Assembly: GCA_029204225.1 (NCBI GenBank)
Contig: CM055095.1
Coordinates: forward strand, 13,484,049-13,548,048
Length of the DNA stretch: 64,000 nt
Source of the DNA: Diphasiastrum complanatum
Lineage: Eukaryota > Streptophyta > Lycopodiopsida > Lycopodiales > Lycopodiaceae
Direction of reading: 5' to 3'
Below are positions 34,324 through 45,719 of the stretch, one piece after another (position 1 is the stretch's first letter; every line of letters begins with the position of its first letter). Under the pieces are notes generated by a model that saw nothing but the letters and a program-made list of their open reading frames with translations, did no database searches and was not told where the DNA came from. A program made the translations under genes and the position numbers.

Positions 34324-35290
34324 TCAAAATTCTTTGTATTGCCTTTGTTCCACGCGTGGGTCTGGATAATCTCTTGGTAAAGTGGAAGTTGTCAAGGAGC
34401 TTCCCATATGATCAGCTAGTTTCTCGAGGTTGTGTTGTTGTTGTTGGGTTTGGCGCTTGGCTCTAGTAAGAACTCTAACATATTTGGATGATATATGATG
34501 TGCTGGAAGGATCTTGTTAGGTTGTCTAGGACAGTCTTTGAAACTTTGTTTCGAATACAGTTTGGACACTTTTCATGGTATTGGTTTTGACCTTGCGGTC
34601 GACCATGAAGTGGCCAATTTTGTCCAAATAAAACAATGGTTGCTCATGGGTCCCGTGGAAATAGCATAACCATCTTGGATGGCTAGTTGTGCTGGATTGT
34701 CTGGGTTCATGGAATACTCATCTCGTTTGCACGAGCATGAGTTGTCGTTTGGATATGGTTGAGAACTAGCAGATGGAAGTGTTGTGTCGTGATTGTAGGT
34801 GTGATCATAGGAGTTATCCACAAGATGTGTTTGTGCAAATTCTCGAGGGTGTCTATGTTTTTGTGTTCCTAGATCAGGTTGTCCCCTTGGAGGTGGACCT
34901 AAGAGTGCCAACTGTGGTTGAGGTTCATGTCTAGATTGTCTGGGTAACTCTTGTATATGGATTTGGTTGTTTCGTGGTGGATAGTACTGACGTTGGTTTT
35001 GGGAAACAAACTGTTGTCGAGGAGGTTGGGAATGGCCCCCTGACTGATTGTGAGGCTGGTTCCTCGGGTTGTAATAGCAATAGAGTGAGGTATGGCCCAT
35101 AAAGTCGGAGATGTTGCATTTGATCAAGGAAGTATCTGGGACCGGTTGGTATGATGGGCACTCATTGCTAGTGTGTGCACCTCAACAATGAGGGCACCAA
35201 GTATTCTCTCGTCTATGGTGGATTTGACAAGTGGGTAACTGATCCGGCATTGAGCTCTGGAGCTCTGATAGACTTGAGATCTCATCTGCT
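34324..35290 (-). pseudogene. gag C-terminal part of element A with zinc fingers
   Basis: From about 35290 downward on the minus strand: SSLSELQSSMPDQLPTC, then a zinc-finger pattern CPHC-x(4)-HTSNEC with a stop inside, and CNISDFMGHTSLYC. A Gln/Pro-rich region (35100-34600) follows. The capsid domain that should precede the fingers is missing because element B integrase is fused here. Confidence 0.7.
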
Positions 35291-36142
35291 AGCTTCAACT
35301 GTTTCTGTGAGCACGCTACACATGATCTTATTGGATGATTCTGCTTGCCCATTACCATGAGGATAATAAGGCGTACTGGTTCAATGGATCACGAAGAATT
35401 CTTCCAACAGGACCTTGATGGTCTCATTGATGAAATGACTTCCGCGATCACTGACTATCTCCACCGGGCATGCAAAGCGCACATTGATATTTTCATAGAG
35501 GAACTTGGTAGTGGTCCTAGCATCAGCTACTCTTACTGCCTTGGCTTCGACCCACTTCGTGAGATAGTTGGTGGCCACGATTATGTATCGAACCTGGGTA
35601 CTTCTTGTTGCAGGGTGAATTGGACCAATGTAATCCAATCCCGACTTTTCGAATGGTGCTTGGGCTAAGACCGGATGCAGTAGGTCATAATTCAATCTCG
35701 TTGGTGTCCTTGCCCTTTGGCACACATCGCACTTCCTCAGGTATTCCTCCGTATCTTTATGAATCATTGGCCACCAACATCTTGATTGCAAGATCTTGCG
35801 AACTGTAATGTCGGATGCAAAATGGCCTCCACCCATGCCTTCATGTGAAAGCGAAATGATCTGGGTGGCCTCACGAGGAAGAATACACCGTCGAAGAATC
35901 CCATTTGGTCCTCTTCGTTACAATTGGCCAGCAATCAACTGATAAGGTCTAGCTTTCAAGATCAATTTCCGCTGATCCGCCTTTGGTAGTGATTTGTCTG
36001 GTTGGCCCCGCATTAGATATTCAACTATGTCGGCAACCCACTCCGGTACTGTGTCTACGTAAAATAAGACAACATCTGGTAGCTCGTCGTCGGGCTGGGT
36101 TGCAACCTCCTTTACCTTGATCCGCGACACATGATCTGCCAT
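35290..36142 (-). pseudogene. Integrase core of element B, C-terminus lost
   Basis: 36142-35918 gives the RNase H-integrase linker. 35836-35381 gives MGGGHFASDITVRKIL, CWWPMIHKD, the zinc Cys pair CDVCQRA, FEKSGLDYIGPIHPATRST, YLTKWVEAKAVRVADA, VSDRGSHFINETI and FFVIH. STPYYPHGNGQAESSNK and a last TETVEAS follow at about 35380-35292, after which gag of element A begins. The catalytic D-D residues are visible, but the C-terminal domain is missing. Confidence 0.85.
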
Positions 36143-36396
36143 GTAGTGTTGTTTTCCTTGCGAACTACTATCCGAAAATCAAACTCTAACAACAGAAGTA
36201 GCCATCGAGTGATTCTCCTTGTGTTGCAGGTTTTGTTAACAAGATAGAGCAAGGGTTGATGGTCCGTATAAAAAGCAAAGTTTGTGGCTATCAGGTAGTG
36301 CCGAAACTTCTTAACCGCATATATCATTGCTAGTGCTTCCTGCTCTGTGGTTGAATAATTCATTTTTGTATCACTGAGCTGTCGGCTTGCAAATCG
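36112..36396 (-). pseudogene. RNase H second half of element B
   Basis: Resumes after the insert with RFASRQLSDTKMNYSTTEQEALAMIYAVKKFRHYL and TDHQPLLYLVNK. RRITRWLLLLLEFDFRIVVRK follows. It joins logically to the first half, which ends LTQPGEHKKDF near 37013. Confidence 0.82.
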
Positions 36397-37012
36397 GTAA
36401 AGGGCAAGGGAAAGTGGTCTTTCTTTGTGACTGCGTTAAGTTTCTTGAGGTCTACACAAATGCATAGTATTTCGTTCTTTTTAGACACAATCACAATTGG
36501 GGATACCTAGTCAGTATGATCAATCTCATATATGAATCCAGCTTCTAGTAACTTTTCCAACTCTTGTTGAATCAGTTTGGAGTAATGTGGGTTGACCGTC
36601 TATCGGTTGAATTTTGGTATTCATGAGTTGTGGACGATCACAACCCATCTTAGCTTTTCCCTTTAGATTAGCAGGTATTTTGGAAGTTGGTTTCTTCACT
36701 GCCACCGTATTGACAGAGCACGAGCAGATAGGAGGGCTTGAGGGAGAGACTGTCTTCTCAAGGGGGTCCCACAATGTGGTGTCCACACTGGTTATGGCTT
36801 CATCTACTGAATTGTCCCATTGGCTTACCTTGACCCGGTATTGATATACACTTGTGGGACGAGGCCCTTTAGAGACCTTAGCCAGGGATGGGATTTTAGG
36901 GACGTCTTCCGATAGTCATCTTTCTCCATAACGTTGGGGATCGAAGTAAGATAACGCTTGTTCGTCAAAATATCCCACATCATCTTCCAAGGTGATTACT
37001 GAGCCCCAAAAA
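36397..37012 (-). repeat. Inserted linker-plus-RT segment inside RNase H of element B
   Basis: About 615 bases interrupt RNase H between KKDF and RFASRQ. The insert begins with linker-like words (YFDEQALSYFDPQRYG, VSQWDNSVDEAIT) equivalent to 38760-38530 of the same element. It ends with an RT start (KLIQQELEKLLEAGFIYEID, ICVDLKKLNAVTKKDHFPLPF) equivalent to 37900-37740. It is a fragment of a related element, not a copy of the flanking B sequence. Short shared GATTT words occur at both joints. Confidence 0.72.
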
Positions 37013-38009
37013 TCCTTTTTGTGTTCTCCTGGCTGGGTTAAGACTGCTCCAACTACATACTTCAATGCATCCGTATGCACATAAAACTAAATGGACCAAT
37101 TGGGTGGACTTAGGATTGGTGCTGAAACCAATGCATCTTTATGTTTTTGGAAGACTTTAGGGCTTTCTCGTTCCAATGTGATCCGTTCTGAGTTTGTAAA
37201 TTGGTCGTGCTAACTCCGCAAAATCTAAAATGAAGATCCTGTAATAGTTAGCATGACCCATAAAGATGTAGACCTCGTGGATCATTCTTGGTGGTGGTAG
37301 ATCAACAATGATTTTGATTTTCGATAGGTTTGTGACGATCCTGTGTGCTATATGGTCGAGAATCAAGCCATGTGTAATCCAAAATTGACATTTTTCTAGA
37401 TTCAAGGAGATATGGAATTCGCGACATTTTTGTAGCACCTTCTCCAAATTGGATAAGTGTTCTGAGTCTGGTCCATGCACACATAGATCGTCCAAGAAAA
37501 TTTCTAGAAATTTCTACAAATACTCTTTGAATGCCGCATGCATGAAAAGTGCTTGGGGCATTGCAAAGTCCAAATGACATCACCTTATAGGCATAGGTTC
37601 CTCATTCCGTGGCAAATGCTGTCTTATGCTGGTCTTGGGGTGCTATCTTCACCTGGTTGTAACCGCTGAAGCCATCTAAAAAATTATAGGCTTTGGCCCC
37701 AGCTACTATGTTAAGGACACTTTCCATAAAGGGTAAAGAAAAATGATCCTATTTGGTGACTGCATTTAGCACCTTCAAATTCACACAGATTCGCATTTTG
37801 CCATTCTTCTTGGGTACTATAACTATCGACGATACCCATTCAGTGTGCTCGATTTCATAAATGAAATTTGCATCTAATAGCTTCTGCAATTCTTGCTTGT
37901 TCAGCTTTGTGTAGTTTGGGTTGCAGCAGTAGTATCGACTCACTTTGGGGACCGCTCCATCCACCAAGGGTTTAGGATTTAGGGCTACTGTTGGTGGAAT
38001 GCCCTTCAT
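37013..38009 (-). pseudogene. Reverse transcriptase and RNase H first half of element B
   Basis: 38009-37749: MKGIPPTVALNPKPLVDG, LLDANFIYEIEHTEWVSSIV, VPKKNGKMRICVNLKVLNAVTK, then a TGA. The palm continues (AYNFLDGFSGYNQVKIAPQDQHKTAF, then a TGA where WGTYAYKVM is expected), SFGLCNAPSTFHA and the catalytic FLDDLCVHG near 37490. 37495-37157 gives the thumb and connection (NLEKCQFWI, MGHANYYRIFILDF), and 37120-37013 the RNase H start (APILSPPNW, YVHTDALKYVVG). Confidence 0.85.
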
Positions 38010-38021
38010 ATCACTACAATT

Positions 38022-39167
38022 TCAGGCAAAACAGTCCTTGTACTCCAGCAACAGTGATCGTAGCCTTTTGAATTGTGTGGGCATTAACTGCTCTCCCGCA
38101 AGCACTATCTTTTCTTCTTCACTTGGCCCGACAAGGTTCATTGGCTGTGTTCGCGTAGGTTTCTCAAAGACTTGTTCCACTGGCGTCTGACTTTGATCAG
38201 GTTCTCGCTGGACTTGCGACAACATAATTACCACATCGTCCAAGGTATAATTCTTGAAAGTCTCAAGCATCTCGTGAACTGGTGCTCGTTGAGATTCCTC
38301 TTTCAACATATTGATCTTAGCCCGACTGGTCATCTTTTGGTTCTCCATCATCTGAGTAGAGGATGACATTGTATTCGAGTTCATCCTGATTGACTTCAAG
38401 GAATCCAACACATTCTTTTTGCCCTTTTTTGTCATATTGGTGGATTCGTCCTTCTTGTCTTTCTTCAGAACTGGTGGGGCATTCGCCTCATGGTTGCAAA
38501 TATCAACATCCACTGTAGCTATAGCATCTTCGGGCAGATCACTCCATCGGATCACCTGGTTGTAGCATTGCTTCAACTGGTTCTTCTTGTTTGCAGGTGC
38601 CCTTGGTGGATCTATCCTTAAAACTTTTGCCATAGCAGATTTTTGTGATGGTTGAGCTGGTACTTTCTTAATTCCGTAACGATCTGGGTCCATGTGCTGT
38701 AGGACCTGCTCATCAATCAGTCCAATCTCCTTATTATAAGTCAGAGCATATTGCCAAGGAACTAAATCATCGTCCACTGGGTTCTCAATAGATTTCGTTG
38801 ATAGCCATGCTACATTTATCATATTCACCCCAAATGTGATTGGTGTGTCCATGGTATAACACTTGGGTGAAGATGTGCTAGGTTCAATATCTGATTCATA
38901 TTGACATGCTTGGTAGTCAATCGTTGCTAATGCATCTATCCATCTCACGACATCCGTCTCTGAATCGTAGTGACCACCCTTGGCAGGCCTTGGGCGATCT
39001 ATCATGTGATCTGTCGTGGATGATCCATTATCAGCCTTGGGTGCAATAGGTTTCACCGCCCATGTGGCTGGATCGACCTTTACACCCTGCTCTTTGTTCT
39101 CAAAGGTGAGTTTTCCCATACCCCAGTTGTGTACTACTTGCGTAGTCCTCAACCATGGTCTTTCCAA
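38022..39167 (-). pseudogene. Linker between protease and RT of element B
   Basis: One long frame of about 381 codons. It starts with WLRTTQVVHNWGMGKLTFENK (end of the protease fold), passes through DHMIDRPRPAKGG and DTDV-like words (SETDVVRWIDALATI), a Lys-rich middle, and ends in the RT entry (EQLMPTQFKRLRSLLLEYKDCFA) followed by a TGA where tryptophan is expected. This region is long in Athila/Tat elements and poorly conserved. Shorter equivalents exist in A (33893-33000) and C (16772-16978). Confidence 0.75.
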
Positions 39168-39187
39168 TAAAACACAATATTGGAGAT

Positions 39188-39776
39188 TCAGGTATATCCA
39201 TTACTACAAAGGTGACAAACTGCATACCTGTTATTTTTACAGGGATATCGACAACCACACACTTCGGTTTTACAGAGGATTGATCTGCTAGCTTGATGGT
39301 GAATCTTGCTGGCTTTAATCCCCCTAAACCTCACTTTTGATACAAAGTAGTGGATATCAAATTGACGCCTGATCCCCCATCTACTATTGTTGCCTCGTCC
39401 TCGAATCTCTTGTGTTTGATTGGCAGGGTGATGTTGTGTTCCTTGCTTTCCCACGCTGCCCTAATGTGGAGGACGTTACTAGTCTCTTCGTAGCTCGTAC
39501 AATATATTGGCTCAAGCGTTATTGGCTCCGCGTCCGCTTTGGCCCATTCAGCCAAAAGGCTTTTAGCTTGTGGCGCAATTCGCAATAATTTCTTGAGGGG
39601 TAAACTAACACGGCTTGCCAGTAAGCTTGTGAGCAATGGTGAGCCCGTTCGTGGTTCCTGTTCGCCATCAGCAGGAGGTTCCATAGGGTTGTCCCTTTTT
39701 TGCTCTTATTCCTCCGCTTGTGCTCTATGTACCTAGTGTCGTATCTTCTGGCACCGTCTCTTTTCTTCCCTAGCAT
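39188..39776 (-). pseudogene. Protease region of element B
   Basis: 39684-39331 contains LLTSLLASRVSLPLKKLLRIAPQ, HNITLPIKHKRFEDEATIVDGGSGVNLISTTLYQ. The active-site word is DGGSG rather than DSGSG. Element C has a related DGG at the same place. The frame then stops, and 39330-39188 continues (KLADQSSVKPKCVVVDIPVKITG) in another frame. Confidence 0.75.
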
Positions 39777-40035
39777 GGGTTTTGTTGTTAATTCAACATT
39801 TTCTTTTTGAGAAGGGACAGTTGCATATCATTGGCATCTCCTTGGGCCTTTGGCCCCCATGTTGTTAGTTGAAATTTCATCGTATGGCTAGGGCAATCAA
39901 GTCAATTTATTATCTTACACTTGCTAAAAAAATTTATTGATTATTGATTAGCGGTTATCATTTAAGTTCTACTCATTGGCTGTAAACCCTAGCTTTAATT
40001 TGCACCCTCAAAAAGTATAAATATGAATCCATGGG
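39777..40035. other. Flank of the CACTA element, possible promoter half of an LTR of element D
   Basis: No coding region. TGTTAGTTGAAATTTC at about 39870 could open a plus-strand LTR. TATAAATATG lies at about 40017-40026, just before the CACTA insertion. Together with 49307-49470 this would form the 5' LTR of element D split by the CACTA transposon. No PBS was recognised, so this remains a proposal. Confidence 0.35.
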
Positions 40036-40060
40036 CACTACAAGAAAAGGTGGCAAAAAT
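40036..40060. repeat. Left terminal inverted repeat of the CACTA element
   Basis: CACTACAAGAAAAGG, followed by TGGCAAAAATTTC. The TNP2 protein cuts at these ends. It is preceded by GGG, the putative left target site. Confidence 0.88.
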
Positions 40061-40498
40061 TTCGGAAATTTCCTCAGTTTTTGCCATTTTTTGCCCAAAA
40101 AAATTGAGGGAATGGTTTCTACAATTTTTTTGGCAAATCCGCAATTTCAGTCCCACAATTTTTTTGGCTAGTTTTCCGCAAATTTTATGGCTAAATTAAC
40201 AATAACAGAATTGCGGAAAACCACCCTGGCCAACAACGGGAATGAAAATGTGACTGATATTTGTCCAGCTCCTATGAATAAAAAATTTCTCCATTGATTC
40301 CCAATTTGTCAAATCATCTTTTTTTTCCGTAGCTCTTTGGTAAAATAGTGGATTGACGATGCATATTCGATCTTTTTCATTGATCTGCGCTAAACATAAT
40401 CTGCAAAAAGGTAATTCTCTTATATAAGTATATAATGAAATTTAAGATTTACAAACATGACTATAACCAAATATAAACAACCAGTGTATATGTAGTTC

Positions 40499-41709
40499 TT
40501 ACTCCATGCACATTTGCACAAGATCATCTATTGCCCAATCGCTCCCGAGAAGTTGCGGCAACATGAACCTATGAAACTCATAGGTATCGGAATATAGTAA
40601 CATCATCTTTACCTCACTGATGGTAGCATCCTCTTGAAAGGAGAATTGCAAAGCTACAATCTTGGAGGATAAAGAATCTTTTCTATTTTTGGATGTTGAA
40701 GCAAGTTCCACCTACTCTCCAAATGGAACAATGATTATTTCCAACAAACCTCTTTTCATTTCGAATAAACGACAAACTTAAGGACTAACAAAAAACAATG
40801 ATACCTTTCAGAGTTTTCTATGTGATGTGGTCACATTTTTTTTTTCTCTTCGACCATGATGCTTAAAGCACATTGATTTTCATCTACATGGTCTTTCATC
40901 TGAAAAATTGAAAAAATACACATACAAATCTCTTTAAACATACATGTATGGATCATATAAATGTACATGTGAAGTATAAAAAACAAGTACACTTCTAGAA
41001 GCAATGGGGTCAAAAAATATATGTAAATATATCTCATGTTGGGTGTTACCTTCAAAGTCTCAGCCAGAACTTGTCTGCTTTTAGTTTGCCAAAACCTTTA
41101 CTGGTATGAGCATCCACATAGATCTCAACAACAGTTGGAGCCCTATTCTTTTCTTGTGCCTGGAATTTGGCACTCAACAATAGACAAAAATAAATGACAT
41201 CATGAAAAAAGAGGTTTTGCATATCGGAGTATACAAATGCAAGTTTTGTTGTATACACACATACCAATCTCATATTGATGCCCGCATATCCAGCTCGACC
41301 AACATTTGGCATCTTTTGTTGTTTTGCTTTGTTGACTCAATTTCTAAGCAAATTATTGTACACATATCAAGAAAATGAATAATAAGTCAATAGTAGGATA
41401 AATAAATCATGCACTAACTAGAGATGACCAAGCGTTCAAGTCATATTTTGGATTCAAAATACATAGATAAAACAAAAAAGTGGAATACAACTTGGAAAGT
41501 TTCACTTTTTAAGTATTGACGTAGAAGCTGCCATCTCTCCTTTTCCATCCACTCAGGACATTTTGGCGTAAAATTTTATGCCTCTGCTTTATCAATGTCG
41601 TTCTTGAGTCTCTGTCTCAATGAACAAAAACTGGATGACAATTTGTCCTTGAAGTACTGTGATGAAAACTGGCAATCATATTTTGCCTGTGATATGAAAT
41701 AAAAATCAT

Positions 41710-41795
<86 letters not shown>

Positions 41796-41807
41796 CTCTT
41801 TCACTTG

Positions 41808-41858
<51 letters not shown>

Positions 41859-42139
41859 ATCTATATAAGATTCAGATAAAAGTAGAATAGTACCAGCAAT
41901 GCTTGACGAATAGTCTCGATTTGCACCTTTGGCACATCTCTAATTGTTGGATAATGTAGATCCAACTTGGCCTTCATCAAAGAGCCAAATGACTGTGCAA
42001 ATCTATCTTTATGTATTCCGATAGGGTGTCCATCAATAACCTCAACAAAAATGGAACCTTCATTAAGATTTTGATCACGTCTAATAAATCTTCTCTCTCG
42101 TTTGCTAGCATTGTACTTTTCTTTTTTGGAGGCTAGCAT
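40499..42139 (-). pseudogene. CACTA Transposase_24-like gene (TNPA type)
   Basis: Exon-like blocks on the minus strand. 42139-41880: HPIGIHKDRFAQSFGSLMKAKLDLHYPTIRDVPK. 41700-41520: SLRQRLKNDIDKAEA, then a stop and CPEWMEKERWQLLRQYLKSETFQ. 41335-41270: NKAKQQKMPNVGRAGYAG. 41170-41055: AQEKNRAPTVVEIYVDAHTSKG. 40711-40499: the last block, ending WAIDDLVQMCME. The WxxLRQYLKSE...APTVVEIYVDAHT pattern is typical of the plant En/Spm Transposase_24 family, which binds subterminal repeats. Compound CT/CA microsatellites sit in an intron at 41719-41855. An in-frame stop before the CPEW block suggests decay. It reads in the same direction as TNP2 and directly follows it. Confidence 0.72.
41719..41855. 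repeat. Compound (CT)n(CA)n microsatellite
   Basis: A CT run is followed by CA runs, interrupted at about 41791-41812 by CCCTCTCTTTCACTTGAAAC. It lies in a putative intron of the minus-strand Transposase_24-like gene. Confidence 0.95.
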
Positions 42140-42149
42140 CTCAATATTT

Positions 42150-45100
42150 GGCTCACCAGCACATTTACCCTAAAGAAGAATAATTGAATTGAAACCATAT
42201 TCAATTTCCAAAATTTTGCAAATCCATCCAAAATTACGAAGATTGGTTGAAATAGATTTTCTATCTCTCACACTACTACGGCTCCGAGTTCTAAAGCATG
42301 TTGTAATACCATTGTCTTGAGTTGCTTTACTCAGACCTTCATCCCTAGTACGAAAATGATAGCCATTCACCCAGAGACCGTATATGATGTTGCACGGTGC
42401 TTTAGTCCTGTTGCCAAATCAATCAACATGGAATCCAGCATCTCGCATGCTTCATGGAGTTCATTTACCTAGAATTCAAAAGAAAAAATAGTTAATTATA
42501 TTTTCTATGAGAGAGTGAAAACAAATGAAACGTAGGACTTCGAAATATCATGTTGAGAACACAAAGTAGAAAAAATCTTTTTCAAGAACCATTTTGGAAA
42601 ATCATTTGCATTTTAATCGAAGTTGATGGGATCTTTAGTCCTTTTCTTTTGCAACATAGCCATATCTTTTTCAAATTTCTTGTTAATATAACAAACACAT
42701 TATATGATTTCTTTCAACTATGTCTAAAAAAGACAAGGTAAAGAATGAAAACTTATATTATTGCAAAATATGGTGGTCAATTAGCTAGTTGATTACCTCT
42801 TCCATTCTTCGATGACTGTTGAGTTGTCCAAGATACATACATGAGCTTGATGACACATTATTGCACCAAGATAAAAGATTGTGCCTTTTCCTTCAAGAAC
42901 CGCATTGTTAATTCGTGGATCTTCTTCTCCATCCCATACTCTACGAGAAGTACCTTCATAGGCTTGGATGTATTATGTATAAAAGCCAAGTGCCTCTTCA
43001 ATTGCATAAGTTGCTGCCATACAACCCTCTGGCCTTGCTAAATTTTTCACATATTGTTTTAAAGGTTTCATGATTCTTTCGAATGGATACATCTATCGCA
43101 AACTAACAGGCCCACAAATTCTAATCTCCTCCACAAGGTGGACAACAAGATGTGTCATAATATCAAAAAATGATGGTGGAAAAGATCTTTCTAAACCACT
43201 TCTAGGTGTAGACATTCTAGTTTTGATGGGTCTATAGTTTGTGCACATATCATTCTAAAAATGACTAATCTTTAAAATGCCAGCTCGTGCTATGTCAGAT
43301 ATGCCGCAACGTACAACCATTGGAAATATTTGTTGCATGAAGACATGATAGTCATGAGTTTTCATGCTCTTAAGCTTTTTGTCTGTTTCAAACAAGAACG
43401 ATACATTCAATTGGTATCAATATAACATGTGTACAAGACACCAATTAGGCACAATGAGGACTGCATAGTTGAGTTATAACATGCAATAGAATAAGTTGAG
43501 TATAAAAAAACCTACAATGTGTTTTCTCATAGAGGCGCTATATCCTGTCGGAGTTTTCATATATTTTACAATTGAAAAAAATGTCTCCTTTCCTTGCTTT
43601 GTGAATGTGTATGGTGCATATGGCAAAAAATCTTCTTCGTATCATTTTCACATCTCCTTGGCCAAAGAGATTGTCTAATACCGAGCTCTTTCATGTCTTC
43701 CCACACATTGATTGAATCTTTGTCACCCATTCTAAGAATAGTTTTTAGAATGTTTTTGGCTACATTCTTTTCCACATGCATAACATCCAATGTATTTTGA
43801 ATCAGAAGATGTTGTACATGCCACATACACACACCAATATTGTTAGAATCATATGATGATGTACATGCACATATAAACACAAACCAAATTATTAATTGTT
43901 GTGTAACTCATATTAAGGCAAAATTATATATATCTGCCAATATGGTAAACCGTACAAAATAGATAATCTCTTCCATCCCATGACTTTTGAAGGATCGTCC
44001 TTCTTTTTACGTGGGTGACTACTACTCCATGTCGCGTGTGCTTTTGTCCATTTAAAAACGTCAATTGTAGTCACTTTGAGAGGAGGATCTCGATCGCCGA
44101 TCCCTCCATTATATGTAGTCCTCATCTCTCAAAACTTGTGATCAGGAGGAAGGAACTTTCTATGTCCACAATACACTACTTTACGTAGATATTTTGACCA
44201 TCTGCCTTCTTCTTATGGGCCACAATTTGGACAAGCAAGATATCCCTTCACTCTACATCCCGCAAGCAAGCCATATGCAGAAAAATCATGGACTGTCCAC
44301 AACAAAATACCTCTTAGAGTAAAATGTCTCCCTTCATGCATCGGCCGTGTAACATCGTAAGCAGGTATTCCATTCCAAAATTCCAGCAACTCTTCCACAA
44401 GGACTTCTAGCTTATCTTCTTTTACTTGTTCAGACCAAGAATAAGCAATGACATCATAACAAAAAATCTTTTTGTAGCTAGCAAAGGTGCAAATTATGAT
44501 TTACTAAAAGAACAGGGCAAGTACTCCATCTGCTACTCAAATTTTGAAAGGGATTCACACCATCTATAGCAAGTCCAAGTCGAACATTTTGAGGTTCTGT
44601 AGCAAACAGTTGCCAAGTTGAATCCACATGCTTCCAAGCAAGCAAGTCTACTGGATGTCTTAGCATGTTGTCTTGGCTTCTACCTTGTGTATGCCATAGC
44701 ATTAGATTTGCAATAGTTTGACACCTACAAAATAACAAATAAAAATGACATCAATATTAATATATGTGTGTGTGCATATATATATATATAATATGCACAT
44801 ATAGATGTGTGTTTGCGTCTACAAATATATATTTGAAAATGAAACATAAATTTGATGTTCAGATGTACATGTAATGATGAAACTCAAAATTTTATCTTGC
44901 ATTGATTAAAGACAACTAGAGCACATGTACATTTAAAGAAGACGTGGTATCAATGGAAAATGTCTTAATACTTTTTGTGGTATTTTTCTCTTTCCTTCCT
45001 TCCATCGACTAGCCCCGCAAATAGGACATGAATCCAATACAGAATGCTCCCCACGATATAATATGTAGTCATTAACACGTGCATGAATGATATTATAGTG

Positions 45101-45658
45101 CAACCCAAGATCTTTGATCATTTTCTTTGCTTGGTATATTGATGGTGGACGCTTGTTTTCTAATGGCAAAATGTCTTTCTTCAAAAGATGTAGCAACTCA
45201 TCCATGCTTGCTTGTGACCAACCATGTACCACCTTAAGATTGTAAAGTAACAACGTTGCTGAAAGCTTGCTAACTTTACATCATGTATATAAGGGTTCAC
45301 TTGCATTATCCATAAGGTTTTCAAATTCCAAGTTATAATTATCTGTTGGTTGGTCATCTTCCATATGTTGGTCTTGCATAGATGGTTTGATGTCCTCAAA
45401 ATCCACACTAAATGTTGTGTGTCTAGGTGTTTCTTCTTGATCTAGTGAATCATCCAGCTTGCCAGTACAACCATTAACATTATCACATGTATTTTGTATC
45501 ATCCTTTGTAACTGCATATCAAGAGAATTTACGGACATGTCATTTTCAGATTTCCCCTTCCGAGTCCTCGTTCTTCCATTCCACTGGCAGGTGCGTTCCC
45601 TTGAAATGTAGAAACTCTGCCCAAAATGTGATGACACATCGTTGATTTGAAATAACAA
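42150..45658 (-). pseudogene. CACTA TNP2-type transposase with DUF4218 and DUF4216
   Basis: The catalytic transposase of CACTA elements. 45658-44933: N-terminal region and the TNP2 start (AKKMIKDLGLHYNIIHA, YILYRGEH, CPICGASRWKEGKRKIPQKVLRHFPL). After an intron, 44706-44213: MLRHPVDLLAWKHVD, LGLAIDGVNPFQNLSS, ELLEFWNGIPAYDVTRP, LRGILLWTVHDFSAYGLLAGC, VKGYLACPNCGP. 43830-43600: NTLDVMHVEKNVAKNILKTIL. 43170-42800: DUF4218 (THLVVHLVEEIRICGPVSLRYMYPFERI, AYEGTSRR). 42370-42170: DUF4216 (NGYHFRTRDEG, GWICKILEIEYGFNSIILL). Several stops and frame changes lie within blocks, so it is probably dead. The gene starts beside the hairpin pair at 45720-45873. Confidence 0.85.
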
Positions 45659-45719
45659 TTCAAGAAAAAAATGATTTATACCTATGCTGCGCGACCAAGT
45701 TAATTATTAGATAGCATCT

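Larger units (their letters stand above)
24640..35290 (-). mobile_element. Ty3-gypsy element A, 5'-truncated, with third ORF
   Basis: Minus-strand order: gag zinc-finger part (35290-34324), protease and linker (34295-33000), RT (32991-31943), RNase H (31942-31344), integrase (31130-30113), spacer with two tandem arrays (29722-28499), third ORF (28485-25060), then a candidate LTR start near 24638. The 5' LTR, leader and N-terminal gag are missing. At about 35290 the sequence is directly fused to the integrase of element B. All coding parts contain stops and frameshifts. Confidence 0.82.
35290..39776 (-). mobile_element. Ty3-gypsy element B, truncated at both ends, mosaic
   Basis: Minus-strand order: protease (39776-39188), long linker (39167-38022), RT (38009-37157), RNase H (37156-36112, interrupted by a 0.6-kb insert), integrase core (36142-35290). 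No gag, LTR or primer site is present. The integrase ends at TETVEAS and jumps to gag of element A. In three places a TGA replaces an expected tryptophan or adjoining codon in conserved RT words. Confidence 0.82.

Noticed and set aside
41576..41788. A single coding frame including a Cys/Val and Arg/Glu repeat
   Set aside because: Only the lower-coordinate part resembles a transposase exon. The repeat part is the CT/CA microsatellite and is treated as intron.
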